Numbered from the stretch's first letter, positions 24,923 through 34,566 are shown. The stretch: 64,000 bases of DNA from Clostridiales bacterium (GCA_015055805.1 SVHN01000005.1:1-64000), one strand, 5' to 3'. Notes: generated by a model from the sequence alone, not told the origin. Translations and numbers: made by a program.

Positions 24923-25753
24923 ATGAACGTAACTTTAATAACGGGCGCAACGGGCGGACTTGGCAAAGCCTTTGCTAAAATCTATGCTAAAAACGGCAAC
25001 AACCTAATTTTAGTATCCACGTCTAACGATAAACTTCAAATTCTAAAGGACGAACTTTCAGAGTTTAACGTATCTATCGACTACGTGACTGCCGACCTAT
25101 CCGAAAAATCCGAGTGCGAAAAGGTTTATTCTTTCGTAAAGGAAAAAGGATATTTTGTCAACAACCTAGTAAACGCCGCAGGGTTTGGCGATAGATGCGA
25201 CTTTAAGGATATGGATATAGACGTTCAAATGAAACTGATTGCAGTCAACTGCTCAGCCCTTACCTATTTTACAAGGGTGTTCATTGACGATATGCTTAAA
25301 AACGATACGGGCAGAATAATAAACGTCGGTTCACTTGCAGGGTTTGTTCCCGGTCCGTATATGTGCACCTATCACGCAAGTAAAGCGTACGTGTTAAACT
25401 TCGGCGAATCGGTATCGCACGAGATCCGTAAAAGCAAGGTGCGCCTTTTAACACTTTGCCCTGGACCTTTTATTTCGGGATTCGTTGCACGCGCAAAGAA
25501 CGACTGGACGTTCAAAAAGATTAAACCCATATCCGCAGAAAAAGTTGCTGAATACGCTTATAAACAATCGCTAAAAGGAAAACGCATTGCCGTCGTAGGT
25601 TTTGGGAACAAACTAACGGCGTTTGCGCCAAGATTTTTCCCGCGTAAATTTGTTGCAAGAATAAGTGCAGGCACGTTAAAAAAAAGGCGGCTAAAACAAA
25701 TAAAAAATCCTACGATTTTCGTCGTAGGATTTTTTAATGCCAAACTAATTTGA
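24923..25753 (+). CDS. short-chain dehydrogenase/reductase, probable 3' frameshift
   Basis: A 276-codon SDR with the cofactor motif TGATGGLGKAFA, NAAGFG, active-site YHASK with catalytic Tyr and Lys, and LCPGPF. It uses NAD(P)H; the substrate cannot be told. The last part is odd. After a run of eight A (25678-25685) the frame reads through the intrinsic terminator at 25702-25735. Removing one A gives ...LKKGG and a TAA at 25692, directly before the terminator. The true product is therefore likely about 255 residues, and the longer reading reflects slippage, a mutation or an assembly error. Confidence 0.85.
   Translation: MNVTLITGATGGLGKAFAKIYAKNGNNLILVSTSNDKLQILKDELSEFNVSIDYVTADLSEKSECEKVYSFVKEKGYFVNNLVNAAGFGDRCDFKDMDIDVQMKLIAVNCSALTYFTRVFIDDMLKNDTGRIINVGSLAGFVPGPYMCTYHASKAYVLNFGESVSHEIRKSKVRLLTLCPGPFISGFVARAKNDWTFKKIKPISAEKVAEYAYKQSLKGKRIAVVGFGNKLTAFAPRFFPRKFVARISAGTLKKRRLKQIKNPTIFVVGFFNAKLI
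25702..25735 (+). terminator. terminator inside the apparent SDR frame
   Basis: CCTACGA pairs with TCGTAGG, extended by A6/T6 on either side, with a 6-nt loop. It lies within the last 18 codons of the annotated frame, which is evidence that the frame should end earlier. Confidence 0.9.
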
Positions 25754-25781
25754 TAATCCGCTAACCTTTGTAATGATTAAA

Positions 25782-26594
25782 TTATAATTCTTTTACTAAA
25801 TAATTATAGTCTACATTGGTATAAATTCCGCTCGTAGCACTATATACTACGGACATATGGTTTTCTGAATATTCAAGTATGTATAAATCAACTTCGTAAC
25901 CACTTCCTTCGCAAGTAATTTTTACCGCAGGACCGTATTTAGCAGAAGGGCTAATTTCAGTAATTTCACAAACCGTTCCGTTATCGGTTAAAATAAGTTT
26001 ATCACCGTCTTTACTAAACTCTACCATACCGTCAGTTTTTTCACCATTAGATAATTTTAGGTATTTATAACTATAAGCACCTACCAGCACGTCTTCATTT
26101 ATGGTAATCGTATCCTTTGTTGCATCTACTAGGCCGTCTAGCGTCCACTCTACTTCCAACTCATCAGTTCCAACAGTTTTTGTTGCGCATTTACGAAGAA
26201 GAGTAGGTCTTTCTTTATCACGATAAGACGACGGTATAGAAGTACACCACATAACGCTTTCACCAAACGGTGTAAAAATAAACTTTTCCCCAGGTGTCTT
26301 ATCTACAAACATAGAATTTTCCGTTGTAAATATTACTTCGGAATACTCTTTTATATAATCGTTCTTTTTAAATTTAACTTTATTATAGGCGTAAGTTTTT
26401 CCACCGATAGAAACGGTTACGTTTTCCGAATCAATTTTAACATCTAGATTTTCGGCTGAAAACAAATCGCCGCCAGTTGCAACGACTTTCCAGTCGCCGT
26501 CTAAATTTTCATATTTTGCCCCACACCCCGTGAGCGACACGCACGCTATCATAGCCATTAACGCGCAGAGTAAAAGTGACGTCAGTCTTTTCAT
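25782..26594 (-). CDS. lipoprotein, paralogue of 55781-56596
   Basis: A 270-residue protein with lipobox SLTGC (Cys24). Shared features with the lipoprotein at 55781-56596 are GDWKVVAT near the start, the FTPFGESVMW motif, an LLRK segment, a central LVGAYSYKYL corresponding to LVGDYFSCLV, and a final YNYLVK. Together they define a family with no function that I know of. The ATG at 26594 follows GGAGAG with a short gap. The gene is monocistronic and convergent with the SDR gene. Confidence 0.7.
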   Translation of the reverse strand: MKRLTSLLLCALMAMIACVSLTGCGAKYENLDGDWKVVATGGDLFSAENLDVKIDSENVTVSIGGKTYAYNKVKFKKNDYIKEYSEVIFTTENSMFVDKTPGEKFIFTPFGESVMWCTSIPSSYRDKERPTLLRKCATKTVGTDELEVEWTLDGLVDATKDTITINEDVLVGAYSYKYLKLSNGEKTDGMVEFSKDGDKLILTDNGTVCEITEISPSAKYGPAVKITCEGSGYEVDLYILEYSENHMSVVYSATSGIYTNVDYNYLVKEL

Positions 26595-26718
26595 AAAACT
26601 CTCCAAGAAGTATTTATTAGTAACGCTTTGTTAATCGTCTACTATTTTTATTCTACTCCAAAAATTAACCCCTGTCAACTTTTTTCTTATTTGCCTAAAC
26701 GTTTACAATATGAAATTA

Positions 26719-26946
26719 TTATTTCTTGTACCTACTTACCCACAAATCGTTTAATTCTTGCCTTGCAAGCAAATATTCTTGGTAAAGCTTTTTCTGTTCG
26801 TCAGTAAAGGTTTGATTGAGTTCGTTTTCCGCTCTCAACATTTTGCTTTGCGCCACCCTTACCGCTAAATCAAATTCGCTATTAATCTCATCAACAATCT
26901 TTTTAATAAACTGCTTAACGTCTTCATTTGTAGCCTTTTTCTTCAT
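26719..26946 (-). CDS. small helical hypothetical protein
   Basis: A 75-residue, highly charged protein predicted to be almost entirely alpha-helical or coiled coil: KQFIKKIVDEINSEF, AQSKMLRAENEL and LYQEYLLARQEL. I do not recognise a family. The frame stays open up to 27084, but the upstream part runs through a terminator hairpin. GGAGG sits 5 nt before the ATG at 26946, which fixes the start. Expression would depend on passing the terminator of the structured leader upstream, so this leader may be its regulator. Confidence 0.6.
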   Translation of the reverse strand: MKKKATNEDVKQFIKKIVDEINSEFDLAVRVAQSKMLRAENELNQTFTDEQKKLYQEYLLARQELNDLWVSRYKK

Positions 26947-26961
26947 GATTACCTCCAAAAA

Positions 26962-27168
26962 ATAAAAAAGTGCGCCAACAAAGTCAGCGCACCAAAACGC
27001 AAACTCCGTTGTTGTCACACAAATCTCAAAATAGTCATAGGCTAACCTACAATCACAAATCAAGTGGAATTTGCATTTTATCAAATTCTATGATTTGTAA
27101 ATGTAGTAAAATTATCCCTTTAAAAAAATAAAGAGTTACCCTGTATTTGACTATTTAATTTGTGTGAC
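26962..27168 (-). ncRNA. structured leader RNA, copy 2
   Basis: The predicted minus-strand RNA starts at the first stem: 27158-27169 pairs with 27013-27024 (12 bp) and 27148-27156 with 27029-27037 (9 bp). Inside are 27103-27106 with 27047-27050, 27091-27098 with 27055-27062, and a hairpin 27082-27088 with 27067-27073. CAGGGTAA starts at 27143. After the closing arm come CGGAG (27008-27004), exactly 11 nt, then GTGCGC/GCGCAC (26992-26987 with 26975-26970) and T6-A-T6. Plan and spacings match copy 1 at 752-930, although the stem sequences differ. Confidence 0.65.
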
Positions 27169-27174
27169 ACAATT

Positions 27175-27203
27175 AGTATAACACATATAAAAATTTTTAT
27201 CAA
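27175..27203 (-). promoter_or_regulatory. sigma-A promoter of structured leader copy 2
   Basis: TTGATA (27203-27198), a 17-bp spacer and TATACT (27180-27175). The start is predicted at about 27168, the first bases of the long stem, as in copy 1. Confidence 0.7.
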
Positions 27204-27253
27204 GTGTTTTAAGTAAAAGTAAACCCGACTTTTTTAGAAGTCGGGTTTAACGT

Positions 27254-28552
27254 TTATCTATGTTTTTCTATCCAGTCTTTATAAAAGATCGCGCTCTTTT
27301 TAGGTTTTCTGTCGCGAGTGTGAATACCAAAGCAAGTGCTATAACCTGCCGTCCACTCGAAGTTATCGAGTAACGACCAAAGATAATATCCCTTTACGTT
27401 ACCGCCTTCTGCGTTGATTTTTTCAAGCGCAGCAAAACTACCTTTAAGATACTTTATGCGCTCGTCGTCTATTATAACGCCGTCTTTTTCTATTTCGTTT
27501 CTAAATCCTACGCCGTTTTCGGTTACGTAGATAGGAACGTTTACACCGTAATCTTTTCTGACTATTTTGACAGCATCATAAATGGCATCGGGGTAATATT
27601 CGTTACCGTTCTGCAAGAAATTACCGCCGTTCTTTCTCAACGCGCTGAGCGGATTTTTCTCGGTTGCGCTAACCACCGTGCGGTTATAACAGTTAAGCCC
27701 GTAAAAATCAAGGGGTGCGGATATGATTTTCATATCGTTTTCGCCCATTTTAAGTTCGATATTATTCTTTTCAAGATGTTTTAACAGTCTATCTTCGTAT
27801 TTACCTAAGAATATCGGCGCAAGATAGTTGCCGTGCGCAAGGGCGTTTTGCTCTTTTGCAAGTTCGACGTCTTCTGGACTATCCTTATCGAGCGGAACTC
27901 TGTTCCAAACGTCAACAACTATTCCTATCTGCGCTTTATTACCTGACGCTCTAAACCGTTCAACGGCTTTGCCGTGTGATAATAATAGGTTGTGGTTGGC
28001 TTGTCTGCCGTACTCTTCTAGTCCGAATCCCGGTGCAAAGCCTTTCCAAGCATACCCAACAAACGTTGCTATCGGCTCGTTATGGGTTGAGAAAAATTCG
28101 GCGTTTGGGATTTCTTTAAAAATTAGTTCAGCATAGTCTGCAAACCAGTCGGCAATATCCCTATTTAGCCAACCGCCAAGCCTGTGAAGTTCATAGGGTA
28201 AATCCCAATGATAAAGAGTGATGTTCGGTTTAACGCCGTTATCCACCAAAGTATCGGTAAGTCTTTTGTAATAATCTAAGCCTTTTTGGTTTACCTGACC
28301 TTTTCCGTCGGGCAAAACTCTCGACCACGAAATTGAATAGCGGTATGAGTTTACGCCCAAATCTTTGATAAGTTTGACGTCTTCCTTCCACTTTTTATAA
28401 CTGTCGCAAGCAATCTCAGTAGTGTCGCCGTTTGTAATATTGCCAGGAATTTTAGAGAAAGCGTCCCAAATACTGAGTTTTCTTCCGTCTTCTAAAATTG
28501 ACCCTTCAATCTGCCCTGCCGCAGTTGCGACACCCCAAATAAAGTCTTTCAT
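27254..28552 (-). CDS. GH1 beta-glucosidase/6-phospho-beta-glucosidase
   Basis: A 432-residue family 1 glycoside hydrolase. The opening FIWGVATAAGQIEG, acid/base Glu159 in THNEP and nucleophile Glu345 in YVTENG are all present, as is the late YLWSLLDNFEW substrate loop. It cleaves beta-linked glucosides or galactosides in the cytoplasm (no signal peptide). Whether the substrate is phosphorylated cannot be settled from the sequence. It lies 11 bp downstream of a second GH1 gene, so the two form an operon. No PTS or ABC sugar transporter adjoins them. Confidence 0.92.
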   Translation of the reverse strand: MKDFIWGVATAAGQIEGSILEDGRKLSIWDAFSKIPGNITNGDTTEIACDSYKKWKEDVKLIKDLGVNSYRYSISWSRVLPDGKGQVNQKGLDYYKRLTDTLVDNGVKPNITLYHWDLPYELHRLGGWLNRDIADWFADYAELIFKEIPNAEFFSTHNEPIATFVGYAWKGFAPGFGLEEYGRQANHNLLLSHGKAVERFRASGNKAQIGIVVDVWNRVPLDKDSPEDVELAKEQNALAHGNYLAPIFLGKYEDRLLKHLEKNNIELKMGENDMKIISAPLDFYGLNCYNRTVVSATEKNPLSALRKNGGNFLQNGNEYYPDAIYDAVKIVRKDYGVNVPIYVTENGVGFRNEIEKDGVIIDDERIKYLKGSFAALEKINAEGGNVKGYYLWSLLDNFEWTAGYSTCFGIHTRDRKPKKSAIFYKDWIEKHR

Positions 28553-28563
28553 GTTTAATCTCC

Positions 28564-29847
28564 TTAAAGTCTTGGTGCGTGTTTAAGATATTTTTCAAGC
28601 ATTTCGGGATTGTACCCGTTGTTTTCTATTATTTCTTTGAAGAAGTATGCGCTGGGTTTAATCGTGCGCTTAAAGTTGTTGTTTCTGTCAACGTCTACCA
28701 AGCCAAATCTAGGCGTATACGAACCCCACTCGTAATTATCAAGCAACGACCAGTAAAGGTAGCCCATTATATCTACACCCATATTCATACACTCTTTAAC
28801 CGCGCAGAGATATTCCACCAGCCACGCTATTCTAAACTCGTCGTTATCGGAAGAAACACCGTTCTCGGTTATAAATACGGGCTTATCTTTTAATCTTGTG
28901 TAGTTGTGGATAAGGCACTCGGGGTTAAACTCGTTAAGGTAGAAATTTTCCTTGTTTATCATCTGTACCTTAGTGAAAGGATACGCGCCTACTCGTGTTG
29001 ACGGAACACGCGCGTCAACTATCTGTCTTTTATAGGAATTAACCGCCCAGTAATCGCAACTGTCTTTAATTTCTTTGTCGTAAACGCACTCTTTATACGG
29101 CAAAATCAGTTCGCCTGTTCTTATCGCGTGAAACCAGTATTCGTTACAAATACAATCGTAATAATTCTGCAACGCTAAATCGAACTTATCGCTTTGGCGT
29201 TTTGCAAAATACTGAACGAACGCGTGCGCCGTACTTACGGGTGCGGACGAATACTGCTTGATCATGTGATACGCTCTTGCGTGAAAACGTACGCAGTTAA
29301 ATTTATAGTCAAAGGTCTGAACGGCGTACTTTAAGTTAAACTCGTTCATAACGCACCAAGTGTGGACGTATTTTGACACCTTCGGCAATACGTAATTAAG
29401 ATATCTTTCCCAGTATTTTAGGTTGTTTTCGTAATCGGCAAAGCCGTTCTTTTCTTCAAACCATTGCGGAACGGCAAAGTGCACTAGGGTAAGATTGATT
29501 TTAATGCCCTTAGATTGTAAATCTTCAAACACTTTTATATAGTGGTCCAACTCTTCGGGGTGAAATTCGCCTTCGTTGGGTTCAATTCTCGACCATTCCA
29601 TACTGAGCCTATATACTTGATGACCTAACTCTTTAAGTATACGGCTATCTTCTTCGTACATCTCGTAGCTATTACAAGCAAGCTCTGAGCATTCCCAGCC
29701 GGGAACACCTGCGTTTTTATTCTTTTGTTCTAAGTGCCACCAGTTAGAGTGAATATTGTTGCCTTCTATCTGATGCCCAGCAGATGCGCTACCCCACAAA
29801 AATCCATCGGGAAACTTAAAGCCTTTTATAGAAAAAATATCTGTCAT
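28564..29847 (-). CDS. GH1 glycosidase with altered NEP motif
   Basis: A 427-residue GH1 protein beginning KFPDGFLWGSASAGHQIEG. The nucleophile Glu328 is in FITENG. The acid/base region reads CVMNEFNLKYA: Glu169 is kept, but the usual Pro after it is Phe, and the usual Thr two residues before NE is Val. The catalytic pair is thus preserved while the active-site wall differs from its partner, which suggests a different substrate. It is the first gene of the GH1 pair, with GGAG before the ATG. It is only distantly similar to the second gene, so it is not a recent tandem duplicate. Confidence 0.88.
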   Translation of the reverse strand: MTDIFSIKGFKFPDGFLWGSASAGHQIEGNNIHSNWWHLEQKNKNAGVPGWECSELACNSYEMYEEDSRILKELGHQVYRLSMEWSRIEPNEGEFHPEELDHYIKVFEDLQSKGIKINLTLVHFAVPQWFEEKNGFADYENNLKYWERYLNYVLPKVSKYVHTWCVMNEFNLKYAVQTFDYKFNCVRFHARAYHMIKQYSSAPVSTAHAFVQYFAKRQSDKFDLALQNYYDCICNEYWFHAIRTGELILPYKECVYDKEIKDSCDYWAVNSYKRQIVDARVPSTRVGAYPFTKVQMINKENFYLNEFNPECLIHNYTRLKDKPVFITENGVSSDNDEFRIAWLVEYLCAVKECMNMGVDIMGYLYWSLLDNYEWGSYTPRFGLVDVDRNNNFKRTIKPSAYFFKEIIENNGYNPEMLEKYLKHAPRL

Positions 29848-29996
29848 AATACTACTCCTTATGCGTTTAGTAATTATATGATACCATAAAACTTATCAAG
29901 TTCAAGTATTTTTTTTGACCAAAAATTATGAATTCTTGACCTTTTATAGTATAGCATTATAAATTACTTTTTTCAATAAAAATTAAAATTTAAAAG

Positions 29997-30023
29997 AAAA
30001 GGTGCAGAAATTCTGCACCTTTT
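29997..30023 (-). terminator. tuf terminator
   Basis: GGTGCAG (30001-30007) pairs with CTGCACC (30013-30019), with A- and T-runs outside. It ends the tuf transcript. Confidence 0.9.
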
Positions 30024-30050
30024 TGCTTTTTAGATTATTTCTAAAATCAA

Positions 30051-31271
30051 TTATTTAACGATTTTAGCAACAACGCCGGAACCAACGGTTCTGCCGCCTT
30101 CACGGATAGCGAAACGGAGACCTTCTTCCATAGCGATAGGAGTGATAAGTTCAACGCTCATGTTGATGTTATCACCAGGCATAACCATTTCTACGCCCTC
30201 AGGAAGTTTGATTGAACCGGTAACGTCGGTAGTTCTGAAGTAGAACTGAGGACGATAGTTGTTGAAGAACGGGGTGTGACGGCCACCTTCTTCTTTGGTA
30301 AGGATATAAACCTGACCTTCGAATGCGGTGTGGGGTTTAACCGAGCCGGGTTTTGCGATAACCTGTCCACGTTCGATATCTTTCTTGTCGATACCACGAA
30401 GAAGAGCACCTACGTTGTCACCAGCCTGAGCTTCGTCAAGAAGTTTTCTGAACATTTCAAGACCGGTAATAACGGTAGTTCTTGATTCTTCAGAAAGACC
30501 AACGATTTCAGCGGGATCGTTAACGTGTGCAACACCTCTTTCTACTCTACCAGTAGCAACGGTACCACGACCAGAAATCGTGAATACGTCTTCTACAGGG
30601 AGAAGGAAGGGTTTAGCTTCGTCACGTTCGGGAGTAGGAATATAAGAGTCAACAGCGTCCATAAGTTCGAAGATGGGTTTGCATTCTGCAGCTGCTTTGA
30701 TTTCATCAGCAGAGTGATCAGCCTGTGCAAATTCGAGAGCTTTAAGAGCAGAACCCTTGATGATGGGGGTATCGTCTCCAGGGAAACCATACTCAGAAAG
30801 AAGTTCTCTGATTTCCATTTCAACGAGCTCTAAAAGTTCGGGATCGTCGAGTTGATCGCATTTGTTCATGAACACGATAATATAGGGAACGCCAACCTGA
30901 CGAGCGAGAAGAATGTGTTCTCTAGTCTGGGGCATGGGTCCGTCGGTAGCAGCAACAACGAGGATTGCGCCGTCCATCTGAGCAGCACCGGTGATCATGT
31001 TTTTAACATAGTCTGCGTGTCCGGGGCAGTCAACGTGTGCGTAGTGACGTTTTTCAGTCTGATACTCAACGTGTGAAGTATTAATTGTGATTCCTCTTGC
31101 CTTCTCTTCAGGTGCCTTGTCGATTTCATCGTATCTCATTTTTTGAGCGTTACCGATAGAAGACAACGTCATCGTGATAGCTGCGGTAAGAGTGGTTTTA
31201 CCATGGTCAACGTGACCGATGGTACCGATGTTAATGTGCGGTTTGCTTCTGTCAAATTTAGCCTTTGCCAT
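30051..31271 (-). CDS. tuf: elongation factor Tu
   Basis: A 406-residue translation GTPase that carries aminoacyl-tRNA to the ribosome. It has [10 protein letters not shown] (P-loop), RGITI (switch I), DCPGHADY (switch II) and NKCD in the G domain. Domains 2 and 3 follow to [16 protein letters not shown] precedes the ATG at 31271, and the longer frame is not needed. It has its own strong promoter in the fusA-tuf gap in addition to read-through from the str operon. Normally rpsJ follows in Firmicutes; here the GH1 pair does. Confidence 0.98.
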   Translation of the reverse strand: MAKAKFDRSKPHINIGTIGHVDHGKTTLTAAITMTLSSIGNAQKMRYDEIDKAPEEKARGITINTSHVEYQTEKRHYAHVDCPGHADYVKNMITGAAQMDGAILVVAATDGPMPQTREHILLARQVGVPYIIVFMNKCDQLDDPELLELVEMEIRELLSEYGFPGDDTPIIKGSALKALEFAQADHSADEIKAAAECKPIFELMDAVDSYIPTPERDEAKPFLLPVEDVFTISGRGTVATGRVERGVAHVNDPAEIVGLSEESRTTVITGLEMFRKLLDEAQAGDNVGALLRGIDKKDIERGQVIAKPGSVKPHTAFEGQVYILTKEEGGRHTPFFNNYRPQFYFRTTDVTGSIKLPEGVEMVMPGDNINMSVELITPIAMEEGLRFAIREGGRTVGSGVVAKIVK

Positions 31272-31358
31272 TCTTGTTTCCTCCAAATTTACAATTTAAT
31301 TATAATTTTTTAATTTGTTTTTTATTGATTTTTTGAATTTTTTGCTAAACGTAATACC

Positions 31359-31387
31359 ATTTTACAATAAATTTATATAATTGTCAA
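31359..31387 (-). promoter_or_regulatory. tuf promoter
   Basis: A consensus TTGACA (31387-31382), a 17-bp spacer and TAAAAT (31364-31359). The -35 is only 7 bp behind the fusA stop codon. Confidence 0.85.
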
Positions 31388-31394
31388 CAGTTAA

Positions 31395-33464
31395 TTACGC
31401 TTTTTTACCCATTATCTTTTCAGCAACCGATTTAGGTACTTCGTAGTAATGAGAGAACTGCATTGTGTAGTTACCTCTACCCTGCGTTCTTGAACGAAGG
31501 TCGGTAGCGTAACCGAACATTTCTGCAAGCGGGATATGTGCGTCGATAACCTTTACGCCGTTTCTATCGTCAGTACCCTGAATAATACCACGACGAGCGG
31601 TAACGTTACCCATAAGATCGCCAAAGTAATCGTCCGGTGTAATAATTTCAACCTTCATGATCGGCTCTAAGAGTACGCTCTTTGCTTTTGCAAGACCGTC
31701 TTTAAGTGCCATTGAACCAGCAATCTTAAACGCCATTTCCGAAGAGTCGACGTCGTGATAACTTCCGTCGTAAACGGTTACCTTGAAGTCTACGACTTCG
31801 TATCCTGCTAAAATACCGTTCTTAGATGCTTCCATAATACCCTTGTTGATAGGCTGAATAAATTCCTTAGGAATTGAACCGCCGACAGTTTCGTCGACAA
31901 ATTCATAGCCCTTACCGGGTTCTTGTGGCTCTAAGCGAATCTTACAATGTCCGTACTGACCGTGTCCGCCTGACTGACGTTTGAACATACCTTCTGCTTC
32001 AACAGCCTGTCTAATGGTTTCCTTGTAAGAAACTTGGGGTTTACCAACGTTTGCTTCAACTCTAAATTCGCGGAGCAATCTGTCAACGATAATTTCAAGG
32101 TGAAGTTCGCCCATACCAGCGATAATGGTTTGACCAGTTTCGGTATCGGTGTGAGTTTTGAAAGTGGGGTCTTCTTCTGCAAGTTTTGCAAGAGCAAAGC
32201 CCATCTTTTCTTGACCCTGTTTGGTCTTAGGCTCGATAGCAACCTCGATAACGGGATCGGGGAATTCCATCTGCTCTAAGATAATCGGGTTGCTTTCGTC
32301 GCAAAGGGTGTCACCAGTGGTGGTATCTTTAAGACCAACGAGAGCGCAGATTTCGCCAGAGTAAACAGCGTCAACTTCTTCTCTGTGGTTAGCGTGCATA
32401 CGAAGTATACGAGCAACTCTTTCTTTTTTGCCCTTAACGCTGTTATAAACGTAAGAACCAGTTTTCAAAACGCCTGAATATGCGCGGAAGAACGCGAGTT
32501 TACCAACGAACGGGTCGGTCATGATCTTAAACGCAAGACCGCTGAACGGCTGATCGTCGCCAGGTTCTCTAGTAGCGTCTTCGCCTTTAGTGTTTACGCC
32601 GCTTACTGCACCTACGTCCAAAGGACTGGGCAAGTAATCAACGACTGCGTCAAGAAGGTTTTGAACGCCTTTGTTCTTATAAGAAGAACCGCAGAGTACG
32701 GGGGTAACTTTCATAGCGAGAGTTGCTGCACGAAGACCTTTTTTAATCTCTTCGATAGAAAGGTCGCCTTCTTCAAAGTATTTTTCCATCAATGCGTCAT
32801 CTGATTCAGCAGCGATTTCAACTACTTTTTCTCTGTATTCTTCAGTGATATCTTTTAAGTCAGCGGGAACGTCGGTAACGTCGATTTCTCTTCCCAAATC
32901 GTCAAGGTAAATATAAGCCTTTCTAGTGATTACGTCAACGATACCCTTAAACGTATCTTCTTTACCAACCGGAATAACGATAGGCAACGGATTAGTATGA
33001 AGTCTTTCTCTCATCATATTAACAGCGTTGTCATAGTTTGCGCCGTTAATATCCATTTTATTGATGTAAGCGATTCTAGGAACTTTATACTTGTCAGCCT
33101 GACGCCAAACGGTTTCACTCTGGGGTTCAACGCCGCCCTTCGCACAGAAGGTAGCAACTGCACCGTCGAGAACACGGAGCGATCTTTCAACCTCAACGGT
33201 GAAGTCAACGTGTCCGGGGGTGTCAATAATGTTAATACGGTGTCCTTTCCAGTAGCAAGTGGTCGCCGCGCTGGTAATAGTGATACCACGTTCCTGCTCC
33301 TGAACCATCCAGTCCATGGTAGCACCACCCTCGTGGGTTTCACCGAGTTTGTGAGTTTTGCCCGTGTAGAACAAAATTCTTTCGGTGGTCGTGGTTTTAC
33401 CTGCGTCAATGTGCGCCATTATGCCTATGTTTCTGGTTACACCTAAATCAAAATCTCTCGGCAT
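31395..33464 (-). CDS. fusA: elongation factor G
   Basis: A 689-residue translocase GTPase. [15 protein letters not shown] is the P-loop, RGITITSAA switch I, DTPGHVDF switch II and NKMD the guanine-specificity motif. Domains II-V follow, including the domain IV loop with [11 protein letters not shown] and the C-terminal [11 protein letters not shown]. It moves tRNA-mRNA during elongation and splits ribosomes with RRF (frr, 54.3 kb). GGAG lies near the ATG, 15 bp after rpsG. Confidence 0.98.
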   Translation of the reverse strand: MPRDFDLGVTRNIGIMAHIDAGKTTTTERILFYTGKTHKLGETHEGGATMDWMVQEQERGITITSAATTCYWKGHRINIIDTPGHVDFTVEVERSLRVLDGAVATFCAKGGVEPQSETVWRQADKYKVPRIAYINKMDINGANYDNAVNMMRERLHTNPLPIVIPVGKEDTFKGIVDVITRKAYIYLDDLGREIDVTDVPADLKDITEEYREKVVEIAAESDDALMEKYFEEGDLSIEEIKKGLRAATLAMKVTPVLCGSSYKNKGVQNLLDAVVDYLPSPLDVGAVSGVNTKGEDATREPGDDQPFSGLAFKIMTDPFVGKLAFFRAYSGVLKTGSYVYNSVKGKKERVARILRMHANHREEVDAVYSGEICALVGLKDTTTGDTLCDESNPIILEQMEFPDPVIEVAIEPKTKQGQEKMGFALAKLAEEDPTFKTHTDTETGQTIIAGMGELHLEIIVDRLLREFRVEANVGKPQVSYKETIRQAVEAEGMFKRQSGGHGQYGHCKIRLEPQEPGKGYEFVDETVGGSIPKEFIQPINKGIMEASKNGILAGYEVVDFKVTVYDGSYHDVDSSEMAFKIAGSMALKDGLAKAKSVLLEPIMKVEIITPDDYFGDLMGNVTARRGIIQGTDDRNGVKVIDAHIPLAEMFGYATDLRSRTQGRGNYTMQFSHYYEVPKSVAEKIMGKKA

Positions 33465-33479
33465 AATTTATCTCCCAAA

Positions 33480-33950
33480 TTAAAATCTGTAATGAGCGAA
33501 CGCCTTGTTTGCTTCCGCCATTCTGTGAGTGTCTTCTTTCTTCTTAACAGCGTTGCCGGTGTTGTTAAAAGCATCAACGAGTTCCTGAGCGAGTCTTTGA
33601 GCCATTTCTCTTTCACTTCTCTTTCTCGCAGCGTCAACCAACCATCTGATTGCAAGCGTCTGTCTTCTTTCAGCGCGGATTTCGATAGGTACTTGATAGT
33701 TAGCACCACCAACTCTCCTTGCTTTTACTTCTACCATAGGCATAATGTTGTTGAGTGCTTGATTAAACATTTCTTTCGCTTCTTGACCGGTCTTTTCAGC
33801 AGCGGTTGCGAACGCCTCGTAAACAATGCCCTGAGCAATGCCCTTTTTACCGTCGAGCATAACTTGGTTGATGAGTTTGGTTACAACCTTGTCGTTATAC
33901 ACGGGATCGGGCAAAACGTCTCTTTTTGCAATATTGCCTCTTCTTGGCAT
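33480..33950 (-). CDS. rpsG: 30S ribosomal protein S7
   Basis: A 156-residue primary 16S rRNA-binding protein that nucleates the 30S head. It opens [18 protein letters not shown] and has [11 protein letters not shown] and [10 protein letters not shown] typical of the family. The spacer to rpsL is long (209 bp) and contains a separate promoter and several competing hairpins, unlike the short gap in most Firmicutes. Autoregulation by S7 binding there is a reasonable inference, known in E. coli for the same intercistronic position. Confidence 0.97.
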   Translation of the reverse strand: MPRRGNIAKRDVLPDPVYNDKVVTKLINQVMLDGKKGIAQGIVYEAFATAAEKTGQEAKEMFNQALNNIMPMVEVKARRVGGANYQVPIEIRAERRQTLAIRWLVDAARKRSEREMAQRLAQELVDAFNNTGNAVKKKEDTHRMAEANKAFAHYRF

Positions 33951-34106
33951 AATTATAATCCTCCTTTAAATTTTTGCGTTTTTATTTAACGCATTTAAGG
34001 GTAAACCCTTAGTTTAGTACAGCTATCACTTGCCTTTTTCAAGGTAGCGAACCTTCTGTCTTTCGACATACTGCCTACCAAATCGGGTTAATTTTCCGAA
34101 ATACCG
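33951..34106 (-). promoter_or_regulatory. rpsG leader with alternative hairpins
   Basis: GGTAG (34043-34047) pairs with CTACC (34075-34079) around TGTC-tttc-GACA (34057-34068). AACCC (34004-34008) pairs with GGGTT (34085-34089). Competing pairs are CCTT/AAGG (34033-34044), AAGGT/ACCTT (34041-34055) and AAGGGT/ACCCTT (33997-34010). GCGTT/AACGC (33976-33992) sits next to the SD. The alternatives suggest an autoregulatory switch, possibly bound by S7. Confidence 0.45.
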
Positions 34107-34135
34107 ATTATAAGTAGGTGTCTTTTTTAAGTTAA
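34107..34135 (-). promoter_or_regulatory. rpsG internal promoter
   Basis: TTAACT (34135-34130), a 17-bp spacer and TATAAT (34112-34107) between rpsL and rpsG. Confidence 0.6.
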
Positions 34136-34159
34136 ACTTGTAATTAATTTTTATTTAAC

Positions 34160-34531
34160 TTATTTAGGTTTCTTTGCGCCGTATTTTGACCTTGCCTGAC
34201 GACGCTTAGCAACGCCTGCAGTATCAAGCGCGCCACGAACGATATGATATCTTACACCAGGTAAGTCTTTAACCCTACCGCCACGGATAAGAACAGAGCT
34301 GTGTTCTTGAAGGTTGTGACCTTCACCGGGGATGTAAACGATACCTTCTGCTTTGTTGGTCAAACGGACACGAGCAATTTTACGAAGAGCCGAGTTAGGT
34401 TTTTTCGGCGTAGTCGTGGTTACTGACAAGCACACACCACGCTTTTGGGGACATTCGTCCAATGCGGGAGATTTCGACTTGTAAGTGATTTTTTCTCTAC
34501 CCTGTCTGATTAACTGTTGAATTGTTGGCAT
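34160..34531 (-). CDS. rpsL: 30S ribosomal protein S12
   Basis: A 123-residue protein at the decoding centre. [15 protein letters not shown] and [19 protein letters not shown] are present, with the lysines corresponding to the streptomycin-linked positions unaltered. The loop [28 protein letters not shown] carries the conserved Asp that is methylthiolated in many bacteria. GGAGG precedes the ATG. It has its own promoter in the 180-bp gap after rpoC; the L7Ae-like gene usually found in that gap in Firmicutes is missing. Confidence 0.98.
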   Translation of the reverse strand: MPTIQQLIRQGREKITYKSKSPALDECPQKRGVCLSVTTTTPKKPNSALRKIARVRLTNKAEGIVYIPGEGHNLQEHSSVLIRGGRVKDLPGVRYHIVRGALDTAGVAKRRQARSKYGAKKPK

Positions 34532-34566
34532 ATCGCACCTCCTTAACTTATTTTCGGTTTATTCGG

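Noticed and set aside
26947..27084. N-terminal extension of the small helical protein
   Set aside because: The extra 46 codons run through the leader's terminator hairpin and have no SD; GGAGG sits properly before the ATG at 26946.
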